Below are positions 15,897 through 25,293 of a DNA stretch of 64,000 nucleotides, in pieces; position 1 is the stretch's first letter, and every line of letters begins with the position of its first letter. The position numbers and the translations under genes were made by a program. Source of the stretch: Phil1 sp964487565 (GTDB lineage: Bacteria > Bacillota > Clostridia > Christensenellales > CAG-138); the NCBI GenBank assembly GCA_964487565.1, contig CAZARN010000007.1, positions 62,001 through 126,000 of the forward strand. The letters run 5' to 3'. The notes under the pieces are model-generated. The model was not told where the DNA came from. It searched no databases and saw only the letters and a list, made by a program, of their open reading frames with translations.

Positions 15897-18752
15897 ATGA
15901 AAGATAAAATAGTATCGTTTTTCAGAAAAATCGGCGACAGGCTGTATAACGCTTTCTCTTTCTCCCCGATGCGGCACACCGCGACCGAGCATCAGGAGGA
16001 AGAGCTTTTTGTTGATCGTGTGAATCCGCGGCCTTTCCCGCTCGCGGTGTTCTTCACAACGTTCAAGATCCTGCTGCTCGTGCTTGTGCTGCTCGGCTGC
16101 GGCGCGGTCGGACTTGTGCTCGGCGTTGCAAAAGCGTATATCGACATATCGCCCGATCTTGACACTTCCCTGCTCACCAAAAGCGACAGAACGTCATACA
16201 TATACGACATGAACGGCGAGCTGATCTCCACCTATGCGGGCATAGAATACCGCGACTGGGCGGATATCGAGGAAATACCGGACATGCTCGTCAATGCCGT
16301 GATCTCCATCGAGGACGTGCGTTTTTACAAGCACAACGGCGTCGACCTCAAACGGCTTTTTGCCGCGGTCGTCGGCTCGCTTTCCGCTTCAAGCGACGCC
16401 GGCGGAAGCACGATAACCCAGCAGCTCGTGAAGAACAAGCTGCTCACAAGCGAGGTGTCCTATAAGCGTAAGATCCAGGAGGTCTATCTTGCCCTTCAGG
16501 TTGAAAAAGCGCTCGACAAGGAGGATATCCTTGAAGCCTACCTCAACGAGGTATATCTCGGGCAGTCCAATTACGGCATGAAGGCCGCGGCAAAGGACTA
16601 TTTCGGCAAGGATCTTTCGGAGCTCACGATACGCGAATGCGCCATGCTCGCGGGCATGATACAAAGCCCCAACACCACCGATCCGCGCAAGAACACATAT
16701 ACAAGGACATATGCCGAGGGTTCTGAAAAAGCCGGACAGAACAAGATGGATATCACCGACGCGCGAACCGATAAAGTGATAAACCGCATGTACAGCGCGG
16801 GCTTCATCTCCGCCGAACAGAGAGACGCCGCCCTGACGGATACCGTGAACATACTCGAAACCTCAACGCGCACGAGTCCTGACGGCTATCTTTATTATAC
16901 CGAATACGCCCTGCGACAGATCGTGACGGATCTGCTTGCGCAAAGGGGGCTGCTCGACACCTCCGCCAACCGCGCCATGATCGAGAACGAGCTTTCACGC
17001 GGCGGCTATCACATATACCTGTGCATAGACCCCGAAATACAGACGACCGTGCAGGATACCCTTTCCACATGGGATAATTATCCGGAGCTTGCAAATCCTT
17101 CGGCTTCCGTGCTCACCACCACCAACGCGGACGGATCCACGCTTGACGTGGTTCAGCCCCAATCCTCGGCGGTCGTGATCGATCAGCACACAGGCGAGCT
17201 TCGCGCGATAATCGGCGGCAGGGATGAACCTGTCGTCAAAAAGGGCTTCAACCGCGCCTATCAGAGCACACAGATGGAGGTCGGCTCCAGCATAAAGCCG
17301 CTGACGGTTTACGGCCCGGCGCTTGATCTCGGCATGTCCCCCGCCTCCGCGATCGCCAATATTCCGGCGGCGATAGAAGGCTGGAACACCGACGCAGGAT
17401 ATCCCGCCATCGGCGACGCCACATACACCGGCATAATCACCATGCGAAGGGCGATCGTATCCTCGCTCAACGTCGCCGCTGCGCGCACACTCATGGAATA
17501 CGTTACGCCGTCCGTCGCTGCAAAATATCTTGTCAGCCTCGGCGTTGACGAATCCCGTGTGAAGGAGACAGGTTCGGGTCTTGCGCTCGGCACCACCGGC
17601 ATCACGCCGATAGAGATGGCCGCGGCTTACGCGACGATCGCAAACGGCGGCATGTATCAGGAGCCAATCGCATACACCCGCGTTGTTGACGGCAACGGCA
17701 ACGTTATACTCGACGCGAAGGCCACGCAGGAATCGCATCGTGTTTACAAGGAAACGACCGCATATATGCTTGTCGATATGCTCACCGAAGCCGTGAAGAG
17801 CGGCACCGGCACGCGCGCCGCAATAAGCGGCATCACGGTCGCCGGCAAAACCGGCACGAACTCCGACTATTCAAGCGCGTACTTCGCAGGTATGACAGGC
17901 TACTATACAGCCGTCGTATGGGTCGGACATGACAATTACTCGCAAAAGCTTGCAAACGGTTCCACCGGCGGCAAAGTCGCCGCGCCGCTTTGGAAGGCTT
18001 TTATGGAGAAGATACTTGAAGGCCAGCCCGACAGGCTCATCCTCGATGAGTCGCCTGTCGCGACAGGGCTTGTGAAGCGCACCGTATGCTCGATATCCGG
18101 TCTTCTCGCGACGGACGCATGTTACGCCGATCCCAACGGCCACACGCCTGTGACAGAATGGTTCGACGCGGATAACGCGCCTTCGGAATACTGTGATATG
18201 CACGTTATTGTGAGCATATGCGCCGCTTCCGGTCAGCCCGCCTCCGCATACTGCCCGGAAAGCTCCGTCACGGTTTCCGATATAATCCTCATCCGTCCGT
18301 CGAGCATCTTTTCAAAGTTCGATCAGGCGCTCATACTAACATACCTGCCAAACGCCGTCTTCACAGATCTCACGGCAGAGCAGTATATGCAGTACGCCGA
18401 AACCTCGCAATGCACCGTCCATTCCCCTGCCTGGGGCGGCAGCGGAGGCCTGCTTGGCGGGGCCGAGGTGTTTGACAATGCAAATACCCTTATCGCAGAG
18501 GTAAGGGCGTATCTCGACGCCGCGCAGAACCTTTCCGACACGGACAGGGCTACGCTTGAAAACGGCATTGCGTCGCTTCAGATGTATGTCACCGCCGCGG
18601 ACTCCGCGAACGCGCAGATATACTATGAGCGGCTCAATTATAACTACACGGTGATCCACGCGGCAAATCCGCCCGCGGCAACGCCTGAAAACACGCCGGA
18701 TACACCGGCCGAAGGCAATGAGCCGACCGCCGCACCGGGTGGTAACGGCTGA
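15897..18752 (+). CDS. Class A penicillin-binding protein (PBP1A-type)
   Basis: The 951-residue bifunctional enzyme polymerises and cross-links peptidoglycan. It has a cytoplasmic N-terminus and one membrane helix (~44-72). A GT51 glycosyltransferase domain carries the catalytic motif EDVRFYKHNG (Glu139) and GGSTITQQLVKN. The transpeptidase domain has SxxK at Ser464 (SSIK), SxN in SSLNVAA and KTGT at Lys651. A C-terminal extension of about 150 residues ends in a Pro/Thr/Glu-rich tail. The ATG at 15897 is preceded by AAGGCGG; an earlier TTG at 15873 has no ribosome site. The UDG-like gene begins one base into its stop codon. The partnership with a UDG and an SH3b protein is unusual, though probably only transcriptional. 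Confidence 0.95.
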   Translation: MKDKIVSFFRKIGDRLYNAFSFSPMRHTATEHQEEELFVDRVNPRPFPLAVFFTTFKILLLVLVLLGCGAVGLVLGVAKAYIDISPDLDTSLLTKSDRTSYIYDMNGELISTYAGIEYRDWADIEEIPDMLVNAVISIEDVRFYKHNGVDLKRLFAAVVGSLSASSDAGGSTITQQLVKNKLLTSEVSYKRKIQEVYLALQVEKALDKEDILEAYLNEVYLGQSNYGMKAAAKDYFGKDLSELTIRECAMLAGMIQSPNTTDPRKNTYTRTYAEGSEKAGQNKMDITDARTDKVINRMYSAGFISAEQRDAALTDTVNILETSTRTSPDGYLYYTEYALRQIVTDLLAQRGLLDTSANRAMIENELSRGGYHIYLCIDPEIQTTVQDTLSTWDNYPELANPSASVLTTTNADGSTLDVVQPQSSAVVIDQHTGELRAIIGGRDEPVVKKGFNRAYQSTQMEVGSSIKPLTVYGPALDLGMSPASAIANIPAAIEGWNTDAGYPAIGDATYTGIITMRRAIVSSLNVAAARTLMEYVTPSVAAKYLVSLGVDESRVKETGSGLALGTTGITPIEMAAAYATIANGGMYQEPIAYTRVVDGNGNVILDAKATQESHRVYKETTAYMLVDMLTEAVKSGTGTRAAISGITVAGKTGTNSDYSSAYFAGMTGYYTAVVWVGHDNYSQKLANGSTGGKVAAPLWKAFMEKILEGQPDRLILDESPVATGLVKRTVCSISGLLATDACYADPNGHTPVTEWFDADNAPSEYCDMHVIVSICAASGQPASAYCPESSVTVSDIILIRPSSIFSKFDQALILTYLPNAVFTDLTAEQYMQYAETSQCTVHSPAWGGSGGLLGGAEVFDNANTLIAEVRAYLDAAQNLSDTDRATLENGIASLQMYVTAADSANAQIYYERLNYNYTVIHAANPPAATPENTPDTPAEGNEPTAAPGGNG

Positions 18753-19369
18753 TGGACGCGCTTGACATGCTTTATGACAGTCGGCGGCAGGAGCTGCTTC
18801 TTTTCAGCGGCGGCCCCGCAGGCGACAGGGAGCATCCCGTGTTCGGCGAAGGCCCGATGCGTCCGAAGCTCATGCTCATCGGCGAAGCGCCGGGACGCGA
18901 GGAAGCGCAGGCCGGCAGGCCGTTCGTCGGCAAGGCGGGCCGTCAGCTCAACGATATGCTTTCCTGCGCCCGCATCAGGCGCGACGAGGTTTATGTCACA
19001 AACGCCGTTAAGTACCGCCCGGTGAACGTGAAGGCAAAAAGCGTATCCAACCGCACGCCCACGCCGGCCGAGATCGCAGACGGACTGCCGCTGCTTCGCG
19101 CCGAGATCACAACGATCGCGCCTTCGGTGATCGCGACGCTCGGCAACACACCGCTTCGCGCGGTGTATGCGCTCACCGGCCTGGAAAAGTCTCCGGTCAT
19201 CGGCGCCGTTCACGGTGAAGCATCCGACATCACGATAGGCGGCGCGCATTATACGCTGTTTCCGCTGTATCATCCCGCAAGCGGAATATACCGCCGGGAA
19301 CTCATCGACATTATGAGAAACGATCTGATAAAACTTTGGCAGCTCTTCGGAGAGGAGGTCATCGAATGA
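18752..19369 (+). CDS. Uracil-DNA glycosylase superfamily protein (family 4-like, no Fe-S cysteines)
   Basis: The 205-residue protein keeps the two catalytic signatures of the UDG family 4/5 fold: GEAPGREE (about residues 44-51) with GRPFVGKAG, and a C-terminal YHPAS. It contains a single cysteine, so the four cysteines that bind the 4Fe-4S cluster in family 4 enzymes are missing; the position of the usual VKCRPP is VKYRPV. It may remove uracil from DNA, or it may have a changed specificity. The ATG at 18752 overlaps the PBP stop (TGATG), and its own stop overlaps the next gene by ATGA, so it lies in the middle of a tightly coupled operon. Confidence 0.85.
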   Translation: MDALDMLYDSRRQELLLFSGGPAGDREHPVFGEGPMRPKLMLIGEAPGREEAQAGRPFVGKAGRQLNDMLSCARIRRDEVYVTNAVKYRPVNVKAKSVSNRTPTPAEIADGLPLLRAEITTIAPSVIATLGNTPLRAVYALTGLEKSPVIGAVHGEASDITIGGAHYTLFPLYHPASGIYRRELIDIMRNDLIKLWQLFGEEVIE

Positions 19370-20532
19370 AACTGAAACTTTTGTGCCGGGCTGCGGTGGC
19401 GCTCATGCTCATCGCGCTTACGCTTGTCGCACCCGTCTCGCACAACTCGGTCGCATCCGCCAAGGAAAGTGAAAACGGACAGGCCACGGCTGACGGCGTT
19501 AAGCTCCGTGAGGAACCCGACAAGGAATCCACGGTGCTGGCCGAGCTGAACTGCGGCGATGAAGTTGAGGTCCTCGGCGAGGACGGCAACTGGTACAAGG
19601 TAATGTACAACGGTTCTGTGATAGGCTTCATACGCAAGGATTATCTCTTCGTCAATTCCACCGGAAGCCGCGGCGCTTACGTCAACGCGGACGGCACCGC
19701 CCTTCGCGGCGCGCCATCCGAGGATTCATATGTCGTGATGACGCTCACCGCCGGTCAGGGACTCAAGGTCAAAGCGCTCCTCGGCGAATGGTATTACGCG
19801 ATCGTCGACGCATACGCCGGTTATATCCACAGAACGCAGCTTTCGATCTCATCTTCGACCGTCGCTGGTACCGGTATGCTCAAGCAGGGCATGGAAGGCG
19901 CGGAGGTGACAAAGCTCCAGCAGGCGCTTTATGACCGTGGTTTCCTCACGAAGAAGGACAACATCAACGGCTCCTTTGATTCGACAACGCGCAGCGCCGT
20001 GATGGAATATCAAAAGGCCATGGGCGTTTCCGCCGACGGGATCGCTGGCGCAGTCACGCTGGACTCCATATACGACTCATCAAACAAGCTTGAAAAAGCA
20101 AACGCCGATTTCTATAAGCTAAAGGGCACGGTCGTGCTGCTCGATTGGTTCAAGGGCGGCAACGAATGGCTCGCCAAGGGCGCGCGTTTCACCGTGACGG
20201 ACGTTCGCACGGGCAAAAGCTTCCGCGCAAGGCGCTTCGGCGGCTGGTATCACGCCGATTGCGAACCCTGCACAAGCTATGATACCGCGATCATGAAAAG
20301 CCTCGAGGGCTTCTCGTGGAACCGCAGGCCTATATGGGTCACATACAACGGCAAAACCGTTGCCGCAAGTATGCACACCATGCCTCACATGGTGAATCCG
20401 ACGCCTTCAAACGGTTTTGACGGCCATTTCTGCATTCACCTTCTCAATTCAAAGGTGCATGAAAACGGCAAGGCATGTCCGAGACATCAGGCATGCGTGC
20501 AGGAAGCCTACCGCGCGGGCAGGAAAAAATAA
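19366..20532 (+). CDS. Secreted SH3b / peptidoglycan-binding protein with conserved C-terminal domain
   Basis: The 388-residue protein has a signal peptide (~1-32), two bacterial SH3 domains (about 38-88, with VKLREEPDKES, and about 100-155), and a PG_binding_1 domain (about 165-225, EVTKLQQALYDRGFL). A C-terminal domain of ~120 residues is shared with the protein at 14220-15041. The C-terminal domain has WYHADCEPC, AASMHTMPHM and GHFCIHLLNS. The last resembles the SHGCIRL motif of YkuD L,D-transpeptidases but is not a clear member. The ATG at 19366 overlaps the upstream stop and follows GAGGAGG. It is likely exported and bound to peptidoglycan. Whether it is an enzyme is open. Confidence 0.82.
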   Translation: MKLKLLCRAAVALMLIALTLVAPVSHNSVASAKESENGQATADGVKLREEPDKESTVLAELNCGDEVEVLGEDGNWYKVMYNGSVIGFIRKDYLFVNSTGSRGAYVNADGTALRGAPSEDSYVVMTLTAGQGLKVKALLGEWYYAIVDAYAGYIHRTQLSISSSTVAGTGMLKQGMEGAEVTKLQQALYDRGFLTKKDNINGSFDSTTRSAVMEYQKAMGVSADGIAGAVTLDSIYDSSNKLEKANADFYKLKGTVVLLDWFKGGNEWLAKGARFTVTDVRTGKSFRARRFGGWYHADCEPCTSYDTAIMKSLEGFSWNRRPIWVTYNGKTVAASMHTMPHMVNPTPSNGFDGHFCIHLLNSKVHENGKACPRHQACVQEAYRAGRKK

Positions 20533-20548
20533 AGTTGTATAATTTGAT

Positions 20549-21997
20549 CTAACAGAAAAGCTTCCGCTTATCCGCCGTCAGGATTTCGATCTTGGCGGCG
20601 TATGTATTTATATCCTTCGGTGAAGGCACGCGCTCCACGCGGCGCTCGGCGTCATAAACGCATTTGGTCATGCTGCCCGCCCCGTGCGCCATTATCGGCG
20701 TTGTGTCCTCCATCATGTCAACGTTATAAACGCATTCGCATCCCGGCACCGCATAGCCCACGTTTTCGAGGTTGCCGCTCATATATTTCTGACGGTACAT
20801 GTAATACGGCCTCATGTTCAGCCCACGCGCCGTCTCAGCGCCCATCGCCACCATTTTTTCCGCCGTTTCTGCGTCGGGCATCGGATAAACCGAAGGCTCC
20901 GTGACAAGGCGCGACGTGCGCTTGAGCGCAAGCGTATGCACGGTGAGGCTTTCGGGTTTTAGACGCGCGATCCTGACAAGCGTATTCTCCATCTGGGGAA
21001 TGCCCTCGCCCGGAAGGCCCGCGATGATATCCATGTTTATATTGTCAAAGCCCGCCTCCCGCGCCTCAATGAAAGCGCGTTCCACATCCTCCGGCGCATG
21101 GCTGCGGCCGATGAGGGCAAGGGTCTCTGCGTTCATGCTCTGCGGGTTCACCGATATGCGTGTGACGCCGGCGCGCCGCATCACGGCGAGCTTGCCCGCA
21201 TTTATCGTGTCGGGTCGTCCGGCTTCAACGGTGAATTCGCCGCAAAAATCCGGATATGCGGCATGCAGCGCGTCGAGCACGCGCTGAAGCTCGCTTTCCG
21301 AAAGCACGGTCGGCGTTCCTCCGCCCATGTACATCGCGCGCACGCGGCGGCCGCTTTCTTCAATGACCTTCGCTCCTTCGTTTATATCGCGTATAAGCGC
21401 CGCGATATAGCCGTCCATATCCGTCTTTGCGGTGCGCACGGCGGACGGGAAAGAGCAATACAGGCATTTTGTCGTGCAAAAAGGTATGTTTACATAAACA
21501 TCGGCATCCGTCGCCGCCTGAGACGCTATGATCGGCCCCTGCACGGCCACTATCTGCCGCGCGAGATCGAGCTTTTCCGGTGAAACATCGAAGTCGTCCG
21601 TCATCATTCGGATGGCTTCCGCTTCACCCGCGGACTGTATCAGCTCGCGCAGCAGGCGTGTCGGCCTGATCCCCGTGAGCGAACCCCACGGCGGCGCGAA
21701 ACCCGTTCCTGCCCTCAGCGCGCGGAAAACGGCGATCTTCATCGCCCGCTTTTCATTTCTCGTTATATCGATCAGACCGCCCTTTACGGCCGGTCTTGTG
21801 TATTCATATTCGCTTGTATTTGAAAAAAGAGAAACGCGGGCGCGCGCATGCCAGACTCCGTTTTCTTCCTTGAGCGTGACCGATACGTCGCACTCATCCG
21901 CGTCGCCCGGAACTATGTCCTCGCGCCCCTCAAAAAGACGCAGCTCATCCGCGATATCATTCTGATACCGGGGATGATCGGTATAAAGCCTCACCAT
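20549..21997 (-). CDS. hemZ: Radical SAM coproporphyrinogen dehydrogenase-like protein HemZ
   Basis: The 482-residue protein is of the HemN/HemZ family of oxygen-independent coproporphyrinogen III oxidases. The radical SAM cluster motif CTTKCLYC has Cys174, Cys178 and Cys181; YMGGGTPT and the HemN-type C-terminal region follow. An N-terminal ~160-residue extension (VRLYTDHPRYQNDIADELR...) is characteristic of HemZ of spore-forming Firmicutes. Many such strains lack complete haem synthesis, so the true substrate may differ; this is a known uncertainty for HemZ and cannot be resolved here. Its start overlaps the MBL gene by seven bases, and it ends the relA-dtd-MBL-hemZ series typical of Clostridia. 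Confidence 0.92.
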   Translation of the reverse strand: MVRLYTDHPRYQNDIADELRLFEGREDIVPGDADECDVSVTLKEENGVWHARARVSLFSNTSEYEYTRPAVKGGLIDITRNEKRAMKIAVFRALRAGTGFAPPWGSLTGIRPTRLLRELIQSAGEAEAIRMMTDDFDVSPEKLDLARQIVAVQGPIIASQAATDADVYVNIPFCTTKCLYCSFPSAVRTAKTDMDGYIAALIRDINEGAKVIEESGRRVRAMYMGGGTPTVLSESELQRVLDALHAAYPDFCGEFTVEAGRPDTINAGKLAVMRRAGVTRISVNPQSMNAETLALIGRSHAPEDVERAFIEAREAGFDNINMDIIAGLPGEGIPQMENTLVRIARLKPESLTVHTLALKRTSRLVTEPSVYPMPDAETAEKMVAMGAETARGLNMRPYYMYRQKYMSGNLENVGYAVPGCECVYNVDMMEDTTPIMAHGAGSMTKCVYDAERRVERVPSPKDINTYAAKIEILTADKRKLFC

Positions 21998-22635
21998 GTT
22001 CCCGGCCCCTCGCCGTTGATGAACGGGTTATTCTGCCGCTCATATTGCAGTGTCGTTTTTGACATATGCCCCGGATACACCCTGTAATCCCCTTCAAGGC
22101 GGAACAGGCAGTACGCGATCGAATCATACAGCTCGTGCGGATCGCCGCCTCTGAGGTCGCTGCGGCCCACGCTCATGAAGAACAGCGTGTCGCCCGAAAA
22201 CAACGCGCGTTCCGCGTCGAGCACATAGCACACGCTGCCCTTGGAATGGCCCGGAGTATGCAGCACCTTTATTTCAAAACCGGCGCACGAAAGCGTCTCG
22301 CCGCCGTGAAGGAGTATGTCGGGTTTGCACGGCTTCACCGAAAAGCCGCTCATTATGCTCAGGTTCACACGGCTGTTTGAAAGCGCATCCGCTTCCGCAG
22401 AATGGATCGCGACCTCTGCGCCGTATTTGGCTTTCAGCTCCGCCACGGCAAGTATATGGTCGAAGTGGCCGTGGGTGAGGAGTATGTGCGTCGGGCAAAG
22501 GGCGCGTTTCTCAAGCTCCGCGTCCACCATCTCCATATCGGACGGATCAACGATGAAGCATTTGCCCGGCTCCCGGCCGAAAACGATGTATGTGTTGACC
22601 TCTATCGGCCCTGTTATAAGCGATACGATTTCCAT
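21991..22635 (-). CDS. MBL-fold hydrolase (glyoxalase II-like)
   Basis: The 214-residue metallo-beta-lactamase-fold enzyme carries LLTHGHFDH (about 53-61), HTPGHSKGS and SGDTLF, the ligand set of hydroxyacylglutathione hydrolase-like proteins such as Bacillus YqgX. It is about 40 residues shorter than true glyoxalase II and lacks the glutathione-binding C-terminal domain, so it likely hydrolyses a different thioester or ester. The ATG at 22635 overlaps the dtd stop by one base and AAAGGA lies upstream. It is placed between dtd and hemZ, a conserved clostridial order. Confidence 0.9.
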   Translation of the reverse strand: MEIVSLITGPIEVNTYIVFGREPGKCFIVDPSDMEMVDAELEKRALCPTHILLTHGHFDHILAVAELKAKYGAEVAIHSAEADALSNSRVNLSIMSGFSVKPCKPDILLHGGETLSCAGFEIKVLHTPGHSKGSVCYVLDAERALFSGDTLFFMSVGRSDLRGGDPHELYDSIAYCLFRLEGDYRVYPGHMSKTTLQYERQNNPFINGEGPGTW

Positions 22636-23081
22636 CAGAATGTCCTTTCGCTGTCAAGCAGGATCGTCACAGGGCCGTCGTTGACGAGCGAAACCTGCAT
22701 GTCCGCGCCGAATTCCCCGGTTTCGACATGCACGCTCTCCGAAAGCCTGGCGATCGCCTTTTCATAAAGCGGGATCGCCGTTTCGGGCCGCGCCGCGCGT
22801 ATAAAGCCCGGCCGTCTGCCCTTCCTTGCGTCGCCCAAAAGCGTGAACTGCGAAATGAGCAGTATACCCCCGGAAACGTCGGTGATCGAAAGGTTCATCT
22901 TTCCGTCCGCATCCTCGAAGATGCGAAGACCGATGAGCTTTTCGCAAATGTAATTCAGGTCATCCTCCGTATCGTTGACGTCAACGCCCAAAAGCACCAT
23001 ATAACCCTTGTCCACCCTGCCGCGGACTGTTCCGCCGATAGATACGCTTGCGCATGTCACGCGCTGTACGACTGCTCTCAT
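22635..23081 (-). CDS. dtd: D-aminoacyl-tRNA deacylase
   Basis: Dtd removes D-amino acids (and glycine mischarged on tRNA-Ala) from tRNA. The 148-residue protein is full length: it begins MRAVVQRVTCASVSI and has SQFTLLGD around residue 79 and the C-terminal VNDGPVTI, which together form the cross-subunit active site of the dimer. The ATG at 23081 is chosen, with GGAG upstream; an in-frame ATG at 23123 would run into relA. It follows relA by 16 bases and overlaps the MBL gene by one base, so it is in the same operon. Confidence 0.96.
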   Translation of the reverse strand: MRAVVQRVTCASVSIGGTVRGRVDKGYMVLLGVDVNDTEDDLNYICEKLIGLRIFEDADGKMNLSITDVSGGILLISQFTLLGDARKGRRPGFIRAARPETAIPLYEKAIARLSESVHVETGEFGADMQVSLVNDGPVTILLDSERTF

Positions 23082-23097
23082 ATTATCTCCGTTTGTT

Positions 23098-25260
23098 TTA
23101 TACGTTGACCCTGAACACCTCACGCACGCCGCGAACCTTTTTCATGCCCTTCATTATGCTGTTGAGCTGGTCTGCGCCAGTGACGTTGAAACCCATCTGC
23201 ACGTTCACCGTGTCGTCCGTGGTGCGGGCGTTCATCGTCTGTATGCTGATATTAAGGTTCATCAAAAGCTGCGATATATCCATCAAAAGCCCCGCCCTCT
23301 CATCAGAGGTGATCTGCACGCTGACCGGATATGAGGCTTTCTCCGTGCTCGCCCACTCGACTTCGATCATCCTGTCCGGATCCATCATAAGATCCGTCAT
23401 ATTCGGGCAATCCTTCCGGTGCACGGAAACGCCGCGCCCGCGGGTGATGTAACCGATGATCGCGTCGCCCGGCAGCGGGCTGCAGCAATGCGCGAACCGC
23501 ACCGCCATGTTCGGCTCGCCCTTGACGATTATGCCATGGTTGCGCACAGCCTCCGCCGTGCGCTGTTCCTCGCGCTGCTCGAGTTTTGCCGCAAGCTGCG
23601 CCGCCTTCTCGTCGCGCCGCAGCTGCTCCATCAGCTTGTGCAGCACCTGACCTGTCGTTATCCCGCCATAGCCGATCGCAGCATATATATCGTCAAGGTC
23701 AGACATGTTGAAGCGCTTGAGGATATCGTCGTAATATTCTTTTTTTGCAAGCTCGCTGAGCTGTCTGCCCTGCCGCTTTGCGGCGTCGGAAAGCATTTCC
23801 TTTCCGCGCGAGATATTGTCCTCACGGTTCGCCTTTTTGAACCATTGACGTATCTTCGCCTTCGCCTGCTGCGTTTTGACAAGCTTCAGCCAATCGCGGC
23901 TGGGCGTTGTGGATGGCGAAGTGACTATCTCGACCACATCGTTGTTCTTAAGCTTGTAATCGAGCCGCACGATTGCGCCGTTGACCTTCGCGTGCTGAGT
24001 GTGATTGCCGACGTTTGAATGGATCCTGTATGCAAAATCAAGCGGCGTGGAGCCTGCGACAAGGTCGATTATCTGTCCGCGCGGGGTGAGAACATAAACA
24101 TAATCGGAGAAAAAGTCCTTGCGGATGTTTTCGACGAATTCCCGCGTGTTATCTGCGTAATTTTCAAGCTCGAGCGCCTCGCGCAGCCACGCGAGCTTGC
24201 TGTCAAGATCGTCCTGCTCAACGCGGCCTTCCTTATACATCCAATGGGCCGCAATGCCGTATTCGCTCGTGCGGTGCATCTCGTATGTGCGTATCTGCAC
24301 CTCGAACGGAAGCCCCGTTTCCGAAAACAGCGTCGTATGCAGGGAACGGTACATGTTCGTTTTCGGCATCGCGATATAATCCTTGAACCGTCCCGGTACA
24401 GGCCGCCATATGGAATGGATTATGCCAAGCGCGGCATAACAGTCGTTTATCGTGTTGACTATCACGCGCACGGCGATGAGGTCATATATTTCAGTGATCC
24501 CCTTGTTCTGGCGCTGAACTTTTTTATATATGCTGTAAAGGTGTTTCGGTCTGCCGTTTATCTGGGCTTCGATACCCTCGTCCGCAAGGCGGGACTTTAT
24601 CGTTGTTATCGCGGTTTCAAGCGTCTGCATGCGCTCGCGCTGCTGCGGCTCGATCTCGGCCTTCAATTCCCTGTATTCTTCCGGCCAAATATACCTGAAG
24701 CAAAGATCCTCAAGCTCGCATTTGATCGCGCCCATGCCGAATCTGTCCGCAAGCGGCGCGTAAACGTCGAGCGTTTCCTTCGCCTTGCGCTGCTGCTTTT
24801 CAGGCGTGCAGTACTCCAGGGTACGCATGTTATGCAATCTGTCCGCAAGCTTGATGATGACGACGCGCACGTCCTTTGCGATGGCAAGGAACATCTTGCG
24901 CAGGTTCTCCGCCTGTGCCTCCTCCTTGCTCACGATATCGCTCTTGCCGGTTTTTGTGAGCTTTGTTACGCCGTCCACCATCTCGGCGATATCGCTGCCG
25001 AACTTCTGGCGCAGCATATCAACAGTTATGCCGTCCCCATCCTCGACCACGTCGTGCAGAAGCCCCGCGATCACGGTGTTCGGATCCATGCCCATCTCAA
25101 AAAGCATTTTGGCCACTTCGACAGGGTGGATTATATACGGTTCGCCGGACTCTCGTTTTTGTCCGTCGTGCGCCTTTTGGGCGACCTCTACTGCGCGATC
25201 GAGCAAAGCCATCTCATCGGGCTTAAAACGCGCTGCGCACGCATTTCTCAATTCGTCCAT
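23098..25260 (-). CDS. relA: Bifunctional (p)ppGpp synthetase/hydrolase RelA/SpoT
   Basis: The 720-residue Rel enzyme makes and degrades the alarmone (p)ppGpp. The domain order is HD hydrolase (~40-190; LLHDVVEDG and KLADRLHNMRT intact, so hydrolysis should be active), synthetase (~235-350; YSIYKKVQRQ, YRSLHTT), TGS (~395-455; LTPRGQIIDL), helical/zinc-finger region and C-terminal ACT (~645-720). The start is ATG at 25260, eight bases after the AAAGGAGG site. A GTG at 25269 overlaps the ribosome site itself and is rejected. It lies between apt and dtd as in most Clostridia and Bacilli. Confidence 0.97.
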   Translation of the reverse strand: MDELRNACAARFKPDEMALLDRAVEVAQKAHDGQKRESGEPYIIHPVEVAKMLFEMGMDPNTVIAGLLHDVVEDGDGITVDMLRQKFGSDIAEMVDGVTKLTKTGKSDIVSKEEAQAENLRKMFLAIAKDVRVVIIKLADRLHNMRTLEYCTPEKQQRKAKETLDVYAPLADRFGMGAIKCELEDLCFRYIWPEEYRELKAEIEPQQRERMQTLETAITTIKSRLADEGIEAQINGRPKHLYSIYKKVQRQNKGITEIYDLIAVRVIVNTINDCYAALGIIHSIWRPVPGRFKDYIAMPKTNMYRSLHTTLFSETGLPFEVQIRTYEMHRTSEYGIAAHWMYKEGRVEQDDLDSKLAWLREALELENYADNTREFVENIRKDFFSDYVYVLTPRGQIIDLVAGSTPLDFAYRIHSNVGNHTQHAKVNGAIVRLDYKLKNNDVVEIVTSPSTTPSRDWLKLVKTQQAKAKIRQWFKKANREDNISRGKEMLSDAAKRQGRQLSELAKKEYYDDILKRFNMSDLDDIYAAIGYGGITTGQVLHKLMEQLRRDEKAAQLAAKLEQREEQRTAEAVRNHGIIVKGEPNMAVRFAHCCSPLPGDAIIGYITRGRGVSVHRKDCPNMTDLMMDPDRMIEVEWASTEKASYPVSVQITSDERAGLLMDISQLLMNLNISIQTMNARTTDDTVNVQMGFNVTGADQLNSIMKGMKKVRGVREVFRVNV

Positions 25261-25293
25261 CAAGGTCACCTCCTTTTTTACAGAATCAGTTTT

